Below, in pieces: positions 20,325-29,647 of a DNA stretch of 30,301 bases (within the stretch, counting starts at the first letter, position 1; every line of letters starts with the position of its first letter). The stretch comes from a virus: IMG/VR virus record IMGVR_UViG_3300043410_001853, positions 1 through 30,301 of that record. The stretch is one strand, 5' to 3'. Position numbers and translations under genes: made by a program. Under the pieces are notes generated by a model. It did no database searches and was not told the DNA's origin. It saw only the letters and a program-made list of their open reading frames with translations.

Positions 20325-22565
20325 ATGGCTGATCCGAATTCCCTGCTGGGTGATCTCGTACTGCCGAATGGCGTAGTGGCGCGAGACCTATCTGGTATCA
20401 AGAACCCGTCTGCGCCAACTAACTTTTCGTATACGCCGCAGACTCCTTCTGCGAGTGTGAACACGAACATCGGTGTGGGTCCTCGTCCGACTATCTCTCC
20501 GAACGTGGGTGATCCGCTGCTCGCACAGACACGTGATATCGCAAACATGGGTATTTCGGGTGTGGATAACATTCCAAATCCGACGATGAATGCGGGGCTC
20601 GCGAATAACTCCCTCGGCGCGGACATGATCGCACGAGGGCAGATGTCGGTGAACCGTGAGCAAGTGCGCGCAGAGACGCAGATTGCGGCTGCGAACTCCT
20701 CCGCTGCTGCGTTGTTCGGCGTATCTCCTGGTGCACCTTCCGCGCTGATCGCGGAAACGATTGCGAAGGTGAATACGCTGCAGGAGCAGCGCAATGCGGT
20801 CATGAACGATATCAACACGGCCACGAATGTGGACTTCTTCACGAAGCCGCTGGACTGGATCGCAGCGCAGGTATCGCTTCCTTTCAAGATTGAGAAGGCG
20901 AACATGCTTTCCGCGCAACTGGATCAGGGAGTTGCGTTCATCAGCAAGATGGAAGCAGCAGTGAAGGATCAGGCGACGACGAACGCGCTTGCTATCACTG
21001 CGGCGAACGACGCGAAGTTGCGTGGATTGGATGACATCGCACTCGGTGAAGCACTCATGCGGAAAGCGCAAGGGGAGTTCACGTCGAACGGACAGATCAT
21101 TGCAGCGGGCAACCTGCTGCTTGCGGAGAATGGGCAGAAGACGAATCTTGCAATGCTGGAGGTGCAGGCATTCGCGGATAACGTGAACCGCGTTGTCAGC
21201 ATCAACAACATGTATACGGGCTACGATAACGTCGCCGCTAGCGTGGCGGGACAAGTATCGAGCATTCAGCAGCGTATCAATGAAGCGAACCAGCGCGGAT
21301 ACGAAGCGCAGTTCGAACGTGAAGTTGCGAGCATCCGTGTGCAGCAGCAGAACACTTCTTCTGAGCTGGAGAAGATTAACATCGCTATTCGTGGCGGACA
21401 TCTGGAACTTGCTGCTGCGGATCTCGGTCTGCGTAAGGAAGCTGCGGTACTGGATCAGAAGCGCGTGCAGTTGCAGGAGCGAGCACTGGAAATCAGTGCG
21501 GAGCAGTTGGGTATTTCGAAGCAGGAGTTCGCGCTTCGTGTGTTGAATGATGATCGTGAAGCTGCGCGGTTCCTCGTGCAGATAGGCATCCTGCAGAGCG
21601 AGCGCGAGATTGCTGCGAGCCGCGTGCTCACGGTGCAACTGAGCAACATCCAGGCGCAGCTGCTGAACACGGACCTGCAGAAGAAGCAGGAAGCACGTGA
21701 CGCGATTAACGAACGACTGCAGAAGGTTGCGAAGTACTACGGCTTCGTTCCTATCACGGTTGAGCAATTCAACATGATGGAGAACAAGGAGCTGAAGGAG
21801 ATCTACTCTTCCGCTATAGTGGATCCGGCTGTGCAATCCGACATGTATGGAGGAGCGCCCGCAGCTACGACAACGGACTCACTCACGCGTCTGTCACGCT
21901 ACGCATCGAACCTTCCAGAAGGACTGCAGCGTACGATGCTCGCTGTTCGGCAGATGAACGAACAGTTCCTGACGCAGACGAACACGCAGATGAAGTTCAA
22001 GTCGCTCACGCCGGAAGAGCGGAAAGCGGAAACGGAAGTGTTCTTCAAGAACCAGTTCGCACAAATTCGGCAAAATGTTCCGGATACTGGCAGCATTTAC
22101 AGCCTTCCGCTGCTGAGTTCCTTCATCGGCAACGGCCAGATGGACAACTCTCCACTGAAGCCGTATCTGCAGCTGCGTGTGCAGGCGAATCCGGAAGCGA
22201 CAATGAGTCCGAAGGAGATCGTGGCACTCACGCAGCAGGCAGTGAAGGAAGGGAGGATGAGCACCGCACAAGCAGCGGAAGAGCTGTCGCAATTGTATTC
22301 CCGTGGGGTGTTGGTGAACGCGTCTGTTCGGCAGTTCAGCAAGTTGGGCATTCCGGCGCCAGTTCCTGGACAGGGCGGATACAACGCGATGCTGCCAAGC
22401 ATTTCCGCATACGTGCAATCGTACACCGCTCCCGCAGGAGCTCCTCCTTCTTCGAGTGGTACGATTGTGGATATGACGAACAAGGCGCAGTTGGAGAATT
22501 ACCTCACGAATATCGACAATCGGCGACGTTCGTTGGAGAGCATCACAGGCATTCCCGGTCGTTAA
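20325..22565 (+). CDS. Putative ejection (internal virion) protein 2, long coiled coil, 746 aa
   Basis: AAGGAG precedes the ATG. The N-terminus is Pro/Asn/Ser-rich (QTPSASVNTNIGVGPRPTIS). From about residue 310 to 470 a long, charged helix runs through VSSIQQRINEANQRGYEAQF, VLDQKRVQLQERALEISAEQ and LLNTDLQKKQEARDAINERL. The last 100 residues are helical with a Pro/Ser-rich linker. It resembles in layout the elongated internal virion proteins of podoviruses that stack inside the head and leave with the DNA. No enzyme motif is visible. Homology is not established here. Confidence 0.6.
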   Translation: MADPNSLLGDLVLPNGVVARDLSGIKNPSAPTNFSYTPQTPSASVNTNIGVGPRPTISPNVGDPLLAQTRDIANMGISGVDNIPNPTMNAGLANNSLGADMIARGQMSVNREQVRAETQIAAANSSAAALFGVSPGAPSALIAETIAKVNTLQEQRNAVMNDINTATNVDFFTKPLDWIAAQVSLPFKIEKANMLSAQLDQGVAFISKMEAAVKDQATTNALAITAANDAKLRGLDDIALGEALMRKAQGEFTSNGQIIAAGNLLLAENGQKTNLAMLEVQAFADNVNRVVSINNMYTGYDNVAASVAGQVSSIQQRINEANQRGYEAQFEREVASIRVQQQNTSSELEKINIAIRGGHLELAAADLGLRKEAAVLDQKRVQLQERALEISAEQLGISKQEFALRVLNDDREAARFLVQIGILQSEREIAASRVLTVQLSNIQAQLLNTDLQKKQEARDAINERLQKVAKYYGFVPITVEQFNMMENKELKEIYSSAIVDPAVQSDMYGGAPAATTTDSLTRLSRYASNLPEGLQRTMLAVRQMNEQFLTQTNTQMKFKSLTPEERKAETEVFFKNQFAQIRQNVPDTGSIYSLPLLSSFIGNGQMDNSPLKPYLQLRVQANPEATMSPKEIVALTQQAVKEGRMSTAQAAEELSQLYSRGVLVNASVRQFSKLGIPAPVPGQGGYNAMLPSISAYVQSYTAPAGAPPSSSGTIVDMTNKAQLENYLTNIDNRRRSLESITGIPGR

Positions 22566-22580
22566 GAAGGAGACACACAT

Positions 22581-25500
22581 ATGCCTTCCGTTGATCCCGC
22601 TACCGGAGAAGTCTCCAATATCGTGTTCGGTGCTGACACTGGTGCAGCACTCGCTGGCGACAGTCGCAGTATTTTCGATAGTGTCGGCAACTTCTTCGCG
22701 AAGGGGCTACCACTCACTGGGCTCGCTGTATTCAACAGTTTCGCGAACAGTGGTATCGAAGTTGCGAACTGGTTCGGTGCTGACACGGAACCGTTCGACA
22801 TCGAGAAGCAGATGCGCAGCATCGGCCTGAATGACTACGCGGATTACTACGCGGAGCATTCGCAGGGTATCGAAGTTGCTGGTTTCGCAGCGGGCTCACT
22901 TCTGCCAGGACTTGGCGCGATCAAGCTACTGAAGATGGCGCAGGTGGGAGAGTTCTCCGGAGCTCTCATGCGCGCGACGAACTTCATGGCGGGTCCGAAG
23001 AAGCGCATCATCGAAGAGGGTCTGCAGACGATTGCGGACCAGGGTGCGATGTACAACAGTCTGCGCGCGGACAAGTGGAAAGCGATCGCACTCGGCTTCG
23101 GAGATCAGGCGCTGCAAGCACTCGCGTATGAAACAGCGACTGCTGCTACGATGTTCGCGTCTCCTATCTTCGACAAGGAGAGTCTGGCGGATAGCGTGCA
23201 ACACGTGATCTTCGGCGCTCTCCTCGGTGGTGGCATCGGCGGCGTGTTCGAAGCGATTGGCACGAACGCTGCGTTCAAGGGTGGACTTGCAGCTACGGAC
23301 GCAGCGATGCAGCCGTGGCGGGTCTCTCGTCAGTACGGCTACGTGGATAATGCGACGATCAATGGGAGTCCGATCTACGGTGACCGTGTTGCCGCACTGA
23401 ACGAAAGCATTCGGCTCATGCCGAAGGACTTCCCATCTGAAGCTGCGCGTCGTGTGTTCAACCGCACGGAGAGTGAAGCGGTGCAGCAATCGCAGATGTG
23501 GCTGCAAAAGCTCGGGCGCGCGGATGATACGGAACCCGCGAACGCACTCTGGCAAGTAGTGAGTCGTATTTTCCGCGATACGGGAATGGATCCGAATGAC
23601 GCGCACACATTGCTTGGGCGCCTCACTGCGATCACCCGTATCGGAGAGACTGCGTACGTTCCTGCGCGTGACGGCTTCTACATCAATCACTTCACAGCAG
23701 GCGAGTGGAAGATTGGCGCTGCGCAGCTGGATCAACTGATCGCGGATGTCGCGCATCCTGGGAGTGATGTCTCCACCTATTGGAACATCCGTCCTGGCTA
23801 CACGATGGGTGACATCAAGATCGGCCACTTCGCTGAGCGACGGGAAGTCATTCCTGGGTTCGACATTCGGAAGTACGTCGACGTGCAGGATGCGTTCGAT
23901 CAGGGTGTGGACATCTTCGTGTACAAGAGTGGGAAGGTGCACGTCAACAAGAACAGTTCCGTACTCGAAGGTAGGGCGCCCATTCCTGGACAGAGTCGCA
24001 CACTCACCGCTGCGGAATACCGTTCGTACACGAAGACGGGAGAACTCCCGCCGGACAGTTCCCCACTGTGGAGTGAGCCACTCACGCTACGTGTGAGGGA
24101 TGGTTCCATCGTGACGAATCCCACACCTGTGATCGCAGACCTCGGCGCTCCCGTGTTGGAAGCGGGCGGAAATGCGCTTCGTGCTGGCAATAGTGTCTTC
24201 CACTACGGTGTGGAAGAAGGGATGGAGACACTCACGAAGCGTCTAACGAGTATCACTCCGGAGACGGATACGGTGGCGCTTTCCGCTGAACTCAGCGGGC
24301 GCTACACCTGGGCGGAGATGCGTGGCCTGCGTGCAGGTGATGAGATTTCCATGTCGGACATTCCGATGCTGGAAGCACTGCACCGACGCATGGCTTCGTA
24401 CAAGGACTGGAACCAAGCGGTGGAGGACTTCCTGGAACGTGGAGTCACCATTGCAGGGGATGAGTTCCCCGCTACGGAACTTGCGTTTCGCAACATGCTG
24501 CAGGATGCGAAGGATGACCTCATCCACACGCTCATGCAGGAAGGGAATCTCTCAGCGGATATGATCGCACGTGCGGCGAATGTTCCGACGAAGTATCTGG
24601 AGAACGGCGGAAACGCGCAAGTGCTGGGAGACCTCATCCGACCGTTCGAGGAACACACCACACTACAGCACGTCAATCTCACGTACGACATTACGCGCAT
24701 GAATGTGCAGGATGGACAGATCATTCGCGGTATTGCGGATGTGCAGCGTCGTATCCAGGTGCTGAAGGACGCGGCGGAAGCAGCTGTGCGTGCGGAGTTC
24801 GGTCAGCGCGCTGCGGATCTGAAGATCGACCTGTACTCCAGTGCGGATGCGGTAGTGGAAGGTGTGCGCGCTGGCTTCTTCTCCTTCGCGAATGCAGGGT
24901 ACAGCACGCTCGGGAACGCAGTTCAGCGCATGGGCACGTTCGTCGAGAAGCTGAAGATCGACCGCATCAACAACGTGATGGATACCTTCGTGCGTCAGGC
25001 TGCTGCGCTTCGACAGGATCCCATTGCGTTCGCTGAAGCGAGTGCCTTCACAGCGGTGCGTCATCGCACGGGGGAGAACTACGTGTTCCTTCCTCCGGAT
25101 ATTGCGAAGCGCCACTGGATGTCGGAAGACACTGTGGTGCTGGAGCACTCCCTCGTGCGTGGTCCGGATGGGCGCATCGTGGATTGGAACAAGAGCTACA
25201 CACCCACTGGTTTCTATCCCGCAGCAGCGAAGGTGGATCCGAATGCGAACCAGTGGGATTTCGCAGCTGGGCCGCACACCTTCTATCATCTCTCGCCAGC
25301 AGTTGCTGCGTGGGAGCGTGCGCACATGGAGATCAATAACGCGCGCGTCATATCTACGAACCGCTTCTACGCAGCGCAGGGTGTGAACAAGGAACTGCGA
25401 CTCGACATCTTGTACGCTCCGCCGATCGACACGACGAAGACGCCGTACTTCTTTTACGTGCGTGATCCCAGCGGCTTCGCACTCGGCGATGGTGGCATTG

Positions 25501-27830
25501 CGATTGTCACTGCACGTACTGCGGAAGAACTCGCGAAGAAGGAACTCGCACTCGGTAACGAGTTCCAGGTGTTCACGAAGGAAGCGCTGAAGCGCGAGCA
25601 CATGATCCGTGGGGAATACGACTTCCAGCGGAACTTCATGCAGACGCGTGTGAATGCGGAACTCGCTCGTCGTGGTGTCCTCAATGACATCATGCCGGAA
25701 GCGAACGTGGATACGTACATTCAGAACTACGTCGCGCATCATGCGCGTGGTGAGACGCGCGTCATTCGTGACTACGCGGAGCTGAGTAATGCGCAGCTGT
25801 TCGCGGAGATTGACTCCATGAGCAAGCGCTACACGGAGCTGGAGCAATCGAAGACTGGCTTCTTCAGCCGACTCATCAATCCGCAGCCTCGCAATCCGTA
25901 TGAGAGCTACATCAAGACTGCCCTCGGCATCACGGACAACGAGTCGTATCCCATGTGGAAGAGCGCACAGCAGAAGGTGGAAGCCTTCGCCGGTACTGCG
26001 TTCGACATTGCGCGTAGTGCGTTCTTCGCTGCGAAGAGCGGGCAGCTTCGTCCTGCTGCGGAACAGTCCGCGCAGTTCGCGGAAGCAGTGGACATCGCAC
26101 GGCGCGCTGGTCTCGGTCCGGCGTACGACGTATTCGGAGGGCAGAAAGCGTACGCGGAACTCGCCAGCACTCCTGCGGAGAAGCGGATACTCACGGACTT
26201 CATCAGCCGCGCGAACGCAGCACTCGGCGCTACCACCGTGCGTCTGGACGCATTCCAGAACCTGATCAACGTGATTTCCACTCCGATCCTCATGCTGACG
26301 GAAGCTGCATCCGCGAAAGGTGTGGCGCATGATCTCTGGCAGGCGCAGATACCCGGCACGATGCAGACTGTTCCTGCGACGACGAAGGTGCTGTTCAAGA
26401 GTATCGCGAACTGGTTCGACAAGGATATCCGCAATCAATACATGCCGATGTATACACGCATCGGTGCGGTGCGAGATATCTCCAGCGACTTCGCTAATCT
26501 CGTGGATAACGTCACTCTCCCGTATGGGGATGGCATGTTCGCGCGTATGCAGGCGCAAGCTGGACGTATCGTGGACTCTGCGTCGAACTTGCTCGGCACG
26601 CGTTACGCGGAACAGTTCGTGCGTTTCATCACGGCGGATGCTGGACGTCAGCTGTTCGAAGCGATGGGCCATCGTGGTTCCGCTCTGCAGGATAACGTGC
26701 TCACATTCGTGAACCGTGTGCACGGGAACTACGTAGCGAGTCAGCGTCCTATCGCGTTCCAGGGACCGATCGGACAAGCGATAGGAATGTTCCAGACGTA
26801 CCAGATGAACCTCATGCAGCAACTGTTCCGTTACGTGGAAGATCGTGACGCGAAAGCAGTTGCGATCATGATGGGACTGCAGAGCACCATCTTCGGTTTG
26901 CAGGGGCTTCCTGGTTTCCAGCTGCTGAACAAGGCTGTGATCGGGAATGCGCCGGGCAACACCGGACACGCGGATGCGTACAGCATCTTGCCGAACTACA
27001 TGGATAAGGGCATGGCGGATTGGCTGCTGTACGGAGTGGCTTCCAATGTCATGCAAGCAGGACTGTACACCCGTGGTGACATTAACCCTCGTCAGCTTAC
27101 TGTGCTTCCCGTTAATCCGCTTGATTATCCTGCTATTAACGGCGGTATTCAGCTGATCAGCAACTTGCTGGATACGATGGGAACACTCGTGCAGGGAGGG
27201 GATGTCGCCACTACATTCCTGCGCGGGCTGGAGCACAACGGTCTTTCCCGTCCACTCGCGGGTCTGGCGCAACTCGCGCAGGGCTTCGTGACAACGAAGG
27301 AAGGAAGTCTCGTCTCCGTCACACGCGGTGGTATGGAAGGCGGCTGGAACGACATCATCAGTGCAGCGAACTTCTCACGTATCCTCGGCGCGAGACCGCT
27401 GGAAGAAGCCATCGTGATGGATGCTGCGTATCGCTCTAGCGTGTATCTCGCTAAGGATGCTACGCGGCAGAAGGCGCTAGGAGAAACTGCGAAGAGCTGG
27501 CTCTACGGACAGGGCGCCATGCCTTCGGGTGTCCTCGACAACTTCATGCTGAAATACGCTGCAGCAGGAGGGGATATTCGCAACTTCAGTCAGACGATGA
27601 TGCGCTGGGCGCAGGATGCGAATGTCGGTGTGGCGAACCAGATCTTCAAGGCCCTGGATAAACCGCTCAACAAGAACCTGATGCAGATCATGGGAGGACA
27701 GCCACTTCCGGACTTCATGAATACCGGCACTCGTACTGCTGGTCCGGTCGTGACTGCTCCCGCTTCTACGAGTGGCGCACCGCAGATGCAGCAAGCGGGA
27801 ATGCAATCTCCGATGCTGCAACCGCAGTAG
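22581..27830 (+). CDS. Very large virion protein (ejection protein 3), 1749 aa
   Basis: The largest gene in the window, with AAGGAG before its ATG. The N-terminal 220 residues carry hydrophobic glycine-rich stretches (EVAGFAAGSLLPGLGAIKLL from about 98, VIFGALLGGGIGGVFEAIG from about 210). The middle is mixed alpha/beta (GENYVFLPPDIAKRHWM, YAPPIDTTKTPYFFYVRDPS). The C-terminal part (GPIGQAIGMFQTYQMNLMQQ from about 1394, then GLQSTIFGLQGLPGFQLLN) is a pattern I associate with very large virion-associated proteins of podoviruses. These are thought to enter the cell with the DNA. I cannot identify a transglycosylase, polymerase or protease site, so any enzymatic role is open. It closes the late operon. 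Confidence 0.65.
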   Translation: MPSVDPATGEVSNIVFGADTGAALAGDSRSIFDSVGNFFAKGLPLTGLAVFNSFANSGIEVANWFGADTEPFDIEKQMRSIGLNDYADYYAEHSQGIEVAGFAAGSLLPGLGAIKLLKMAQVGEFSGALMRATNFMAGPKKRIIEEGLQTIADQGAMYNSLRADKWKAIALGFGDQALQALAYETATAATMFASPIFDKESLADSVQHVIFGALLGGGIGGVFEAIGTNAAFKGGLAATDAAMQPWRVSRQYGYVDNATINGSPIYGDRVAALNESIRLMPKDFPSEAARRVFNRTESEAVQQSQMWLQKLGRADDTEPANALWQVVSRIFRDTGMDPNDAHTLLGRLTAITRIGETAYVPARDGFYINHFTAGEWKIGAAQLDQLIADVAHPGSDVSTYWNIRPGYTMGDIKIGHFAERREVIPGFDIRKYVDVQDAFDQGVDIFVYKSGKVHVNKNSSVLEGRAPIPGQSRTLTAAEYRSYTKTGELPPDSSPLWSEPLTLRVRDGSIVTNPTPVIADLGAPVLEAGGNALRAGNSVFHYGVEEGMETLTKRLTSITPETDTVALSAELSGRYTWAEMRGLRAGDEISMSDIPMLEALHRRMASYKDWNQAVEDFLERGVTIAGDEFPATELAFRNMLQDAKDDLIHTLMQEGNLSADMIARAANVPTKYLENGGNAQVLGDLIRPFEEHTTLQHVNLTYDITRMNVQDGQIIRGIADVQRRIQVLKDAAEAAVRAEFGQRAADLKIDLYSSADAVVEGVRAGFFSFANAGYSTLGNAVQRMGTFVEKLKIDRINNVMDTFVRQAAALRQDPIAFAEASAFTAVRHRTGENYVFLPPDIAKRHWMSEDTVVLEHSLVRGPDGRIVDWNKSYTPTGFYPAAAKVDPNANQWDFAAGPHTFYHLSPAVAAWERAHMEINNARVISTNRFYAAQGVNKELRLDILYAPPIDTTKTPYFFYVRDPSGFALGDGGIAIVTARTAEELAKKELALGNEFQVFTKEALKREHMIRGEYDFQRNFMQTRVNAELARRGVLNDIMPEANVDTYIQNYVAHHARGETRVIRDYAELSNAQLFAEIDSMSKRYTELEQSKTGFFSRLINPQPRNPYESYIKTALGITDNESYPMWKSAQQKVEAFAGTAFDIARSAFFAAKSGQLRPAAEQSAQFAEAVDIARRAGLGPAYDVFGGQKAYAELASTPAEKRILTDFISRANAALGATTVRLDAFQNLINVISTPILMLTEAASAKGVAHDLWQAQIPGTMQTVPATTKVLFKSIANWFDKDIRNQYMPMYTRIGAVRDISSDFANLVDNVTLPYGDGMFARMQAQAGRIVDSASNLLGTRYAEQFVRFITADAGRQLFEAMGHRGSALQDNVLTFVNRVHGNYVASQRPIAFQGPIGQAIGMFQTYQMNLMQQLFRYVEDRDAKAVAIMMGLQSTIFGLQGLPGFQLLNKAVIGNAPGNTGHADAYSILPNYMDKGMADWLLYGVASNVMQAGLYTRGDINPRQLTVLPVNPLDYPAINGGIQLISNLLDTMGTLVQGGDVATTFLRGLEHNGLSRPLAGLAQLAQGFVTTKEGSLVSVTRGGMEGGWNDIISAANFSRILGARPLEEAIVMDAAYRSSVYLAKDATRQKALGETAKSWLYGQGAMPSGVLDNFMLKYAAAGGDIRNFSQTMMRWAQDANVGVANQIFKALDKPLNKNLMQIMGGQPLPDFMNTGTRTAGPVVTAPASTSGAPQMQQAGMQSPMLQPQ

Positions 27831-27839
27831 CGCTCACGC

Positions 27840-28208
27840 TCAGAAGCCGACCATCGTGAAGGTGGATGAAGCGAGTCTCTTCTTCCACTCTTCGTTCACT
27901 TCCACCTTCGTGATGGTGCCGAGCGTTCCTGGATCAGGCGCAATCTCCATGAACTGCTGAGCGAACTCCTCTCGTGTCAGGATGCTCCCGATACCATCCC
28001 CTTCCTTCGTGAATGTGAGCACCGCCACATCCGTGCTTCGCACCTTCTCCGCCACGCTGAGAGGGGAGAGATACGACAGGAAGGTTATGTGCGATCCTCC
28101 TGCGAAGATGAATGTGACACGCGAACCACCATTCGCGATGCCAGTCACAGTGACTCGCAGAATCACATCCGCATACACGAGGTCTCGCCGCACGTACTGC
28201 TTCATCAT
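27840..28208 (-). CDS. Hypothetical protein, 122 aa
   Basis: Leftward gene whose ATG (28208-28206) overlaps the upstream stop as ATGA. The sequence is beta-rich in the first half (YADVILRVTVTGIANGGSRV, TFIFAGGSHITFLSYL) and ends in a short helical/beta tail. No family recognised. Its 3' end faces the end of the 1749-residue gene with only nine bases between the two stop codons, so transcripts from both directions must overlap or end inside coding sequence. Confidence 0.7.
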   Translation of the reverse strand: MMKQYVRRDLVYADVILRVTVTGIANGGSRVTFIFAGGSHITFLSYLSPLSVAEKVRSTDVAVLTFTKEGDGIGSILTREEFAQQFMEIAPDPGTLGTITKVEVNEEWKKRLASSTFTMVGF

Positions 28209-28462
28209 TGCGGCGGTCTCCGCTCACGCAGGTGTTTCGCGAACAGCTTGAACAGATCCTCCGGATCGAAGGCTCCGTCCAGCTCGATGCCGAGACACTT
28301 CCCGATCAGCGCCATGCTTTCCGCGAAGTCCACGCCTTTCTGCGCAATCATCATGATGTCCGGATGACGCAGCAGTTCCGCCTGGAAGCGTGACAGTGCT
28401 TCACTCGTGTGCTTCACTTCGATCAGGTGATGATCGGACTGCAGTAGTCCTTTCGTCTGCAT
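28205..28462 (-). CDS. Hypothetical helical protein, 85 aa
   Basis: ATG at 28462-28460 follows AAGGAGG with six bases between, and overlaps the upstream TGA by one base; a GTG directly before it (28465) is too close to that site. The protein (MQTKGLLQSDHHLIEVKHTS, LSRFQAELLRHPDIMMIAQK) is helical and acidic in the middle (GIELDGAFDPEDLFKLFAKH) with a basic tail (LRERRPPQ). It is translationally coupled to both neighbours. Function unknown. Confidence 0.7.
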   Translation of the reverse strand: MQTKGLLQSDHHLIEVKHTSEALSRFQAELLRHPDIMMIAQKGVDFAESMALIGKCLGIELDGAFDPEDLFKLFAKHLRERRPPQ

Positions 28463-29007
28463 CACTGTCCTCCTTCGCTGTTGTTCAGATGCGCGTTGGG
28501 AATGGAGTAGTGTAGCGTTCCTCCTATGTCTATGGACTCCTTGACGTAGCCGTTACGCGCGAGCCACGCCAGAGTGGTCATGATACGATTTTTAGGCATA
28601 GTTTGACCCTGCCGTATGAGGATCTCGCTTACATCCTGTGCCGTAACAAAGTTACGGATGCTGACAGCCGTGAACACATTACGTTGTCCAACAGTCATTG
28701 GAACTGCCACCACCGGCGCATCCCGCACGTGATCCTGCACGTCCACGAGCTCACCACGCTTGTAGCGATGGAAGAGATCCTGCTGCAGCTTCGTCTGATC
28801 CGCGCGCCACTCGCGCATCGCTTTCGCCACATTAAGTGCTTCGTCCAGCTTTGCTGGATCATGTGTCGAGCGCTTCGCATACTGATGCGCCCAACCGACC
28901 ACCAGATCCACCGCAAGCGGATCATTCGCACGTAGCGTGAAGATCGGTTCGTCATCATACGCTGCGGTATACGCGTCGTACTTACTCGGGTTTTTCTTCG
29001 TTCCCAT
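28462..29007 (-). CDS. Possible winged-helix DNA-binding protein, 181 aa
   Basis: The ATG at 29007-29005 has GGGAG about eight to nine bases upstream; a frame start 15 bases earlier has no site. Residues 60-90 form a charged helix (LDEALNVAKAMREWRADQTK). Residues about 106-169 look like a winged helix: FVTAQDVSEILIRQGQTMPK with a recognition helix NRIMTTLAWLARNGYVKE and a wing ending GGTLHYSI. A regulator of early or middle genes is plausible. It heads three tightly coupled leftward genes. The fold call is from pattern only. Confidence 0.65.
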   Translation of the reverse strand: MGTKKNPSKYDAYTAAYDDEPIFTLRANDPLAVDLVVGWAHQYAKRSTHDPAKLDEALNVAKAMREWRADQTKLQQDLFHRYKRGELVDVQDHVRDAPVVAVPMTVGQRNVFTAVSIRNFVTAQDVSEILIRQGQTMPKNRIMTTLAWLARNGYVKESIDIGGTLHYSIPNAHLNNSEGGQ

Positions 29008-29078
29008 GATACACTCTCCCACAAGTCATGTGAATGAGGCGGTAGTAGCAGCGCCGCCCCTCGCTTCGATCACTCGTG

Positions 29079-29360
29079 TCAGGCGTAGCCGGAGCGCACG
29101 AGTATCAGCTTGTCATCCAAGTGGTTGGCCTGCAGTTCGAGCACGGACTTCCAGGGCAGCGGCTTGTATTGTGCCGGCTTGTCTTCCGTGCCTTCGAGAA
29201 GATCATACAGTTTCTGCAGGTCTTCCGACTCGTGTACGTTCACGTATTTACCGTGGCAGCGAATGGCGAGTTCCCCATACGTGCGATCCGTGATCATGAA
29301 CACGGAGATATCTCCCTCACCCCGATCCCAGATGAGAAGCACGGCGTCATGTTCAGTCAT
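29079..29360 (-). CDS. Small hypothetical protein, 93 aa, paralogue of the next gene
   Basis: ATG at 29360-29358, with AGGAG about eight to nine bases upstream. AVLLIWDRGEGDISVFMITD aligns with VVLIWKDEAGDIDVFIVED of the neighbour at 29376-29645, and the ends VRSGYA and VVSGYSAPF also correspond. The leader GGAGTTCTTAACATG differs from the neighbour's by one base in 15, so the duplication included the ribosome site. A small alpha/beta protein of unknown function; its C-terminal half (YDLLEGTEDKPAQYKPLPWK) has diverged. Confidence 0.75.
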   Translation of the reverse strand: MTEHDAVLLIWDRGEGDISVFMITDRTYGELAIRCHGKYVNVHESEDLQKLYDLLEGTEDKPAQYKPLPWKSVLELQANHLDDKLILVRSGYA

Positions 29361-29375
29361 GTTAAGAACTCCTGG

Positions 29376-29645
29376 TTAGAAAGGTGCGCTATACCCGCTC
29401 ACGACGATATACACGTCGCGACCTTCCGCGAAGCATGGTTCATGCCGTCCCTGTTCCTCGAACAGTTCCGGATGAGTCTCCTTCATGTCACGCAGGTCCA
29501 CAACATCCTGCGTTTCATTCGGGCTGTTCAGGAAGATGTTGTGGCACATCATTGCCTTGATCATAGCAGCACGATCTTCCACGATAAAGACGTCGATGTC
29601 TCCCGCTTCGTCTTTCCAGATGAGGACGACGAGGGTATCATCCAT
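29376..29645 (-). CDS. Small hypothetical protein, 89 aa, paralogue of the downstream gene
   Basis: ATG at 29645-29643; its ribosome site AAGGAG lies within the last codons of the MazG-like gene, which ends two bases before. The first 30 residues (TLVVLIWKDEAGDIDVFIVE) mirror the 93-residue product. The middle differs, with CHNIFLNSPNETQDVVDLRD, and both end in a beta strand plus SGY. No known family. Confidence 0.75.
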   Translation of the reverse strand: MDDTLVVLIWKDEAGDIDVFIVEDRAAMIKAMMCHNIFLNSPNETQDVVDLRDMKETHPELFEEQGRHEPCFAEGRDVYIVVSGYSAPF

Positions 29646-29647
29646 GT

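Noticed and set aside
20388-21836. Leftward open frame of 482 codons opposite ejection protein 2
   Set aside because: Same kind of shadow: Arg/His/Leu-rich noise without a ribosome site or known domain.
26455-26468. TGTATACACG inside the 1749-residue gene, resembling the control-region palindrome
   Set aside because: It lacks two bases of the core, lies within coding sequence in an ordinary codon context (MYTR), and has no second copy nearby.
24663-27272. Long leftward open frame of 869 codons opposite the 1749-residue gene
   Set aside because: It is an antisense shadow caused by codon bias: His/Arg-rich, no ribosome site, and fully covered by a rightward gene with natural protein composition and strong context.
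29036-29062. GGCGG/CCGCC hairpin in the gap before the winged-helix gene
   Set aside because: Only five pairs with an 11-base loop and no U-run; not distinguishable from chance in GC-rich DNA.
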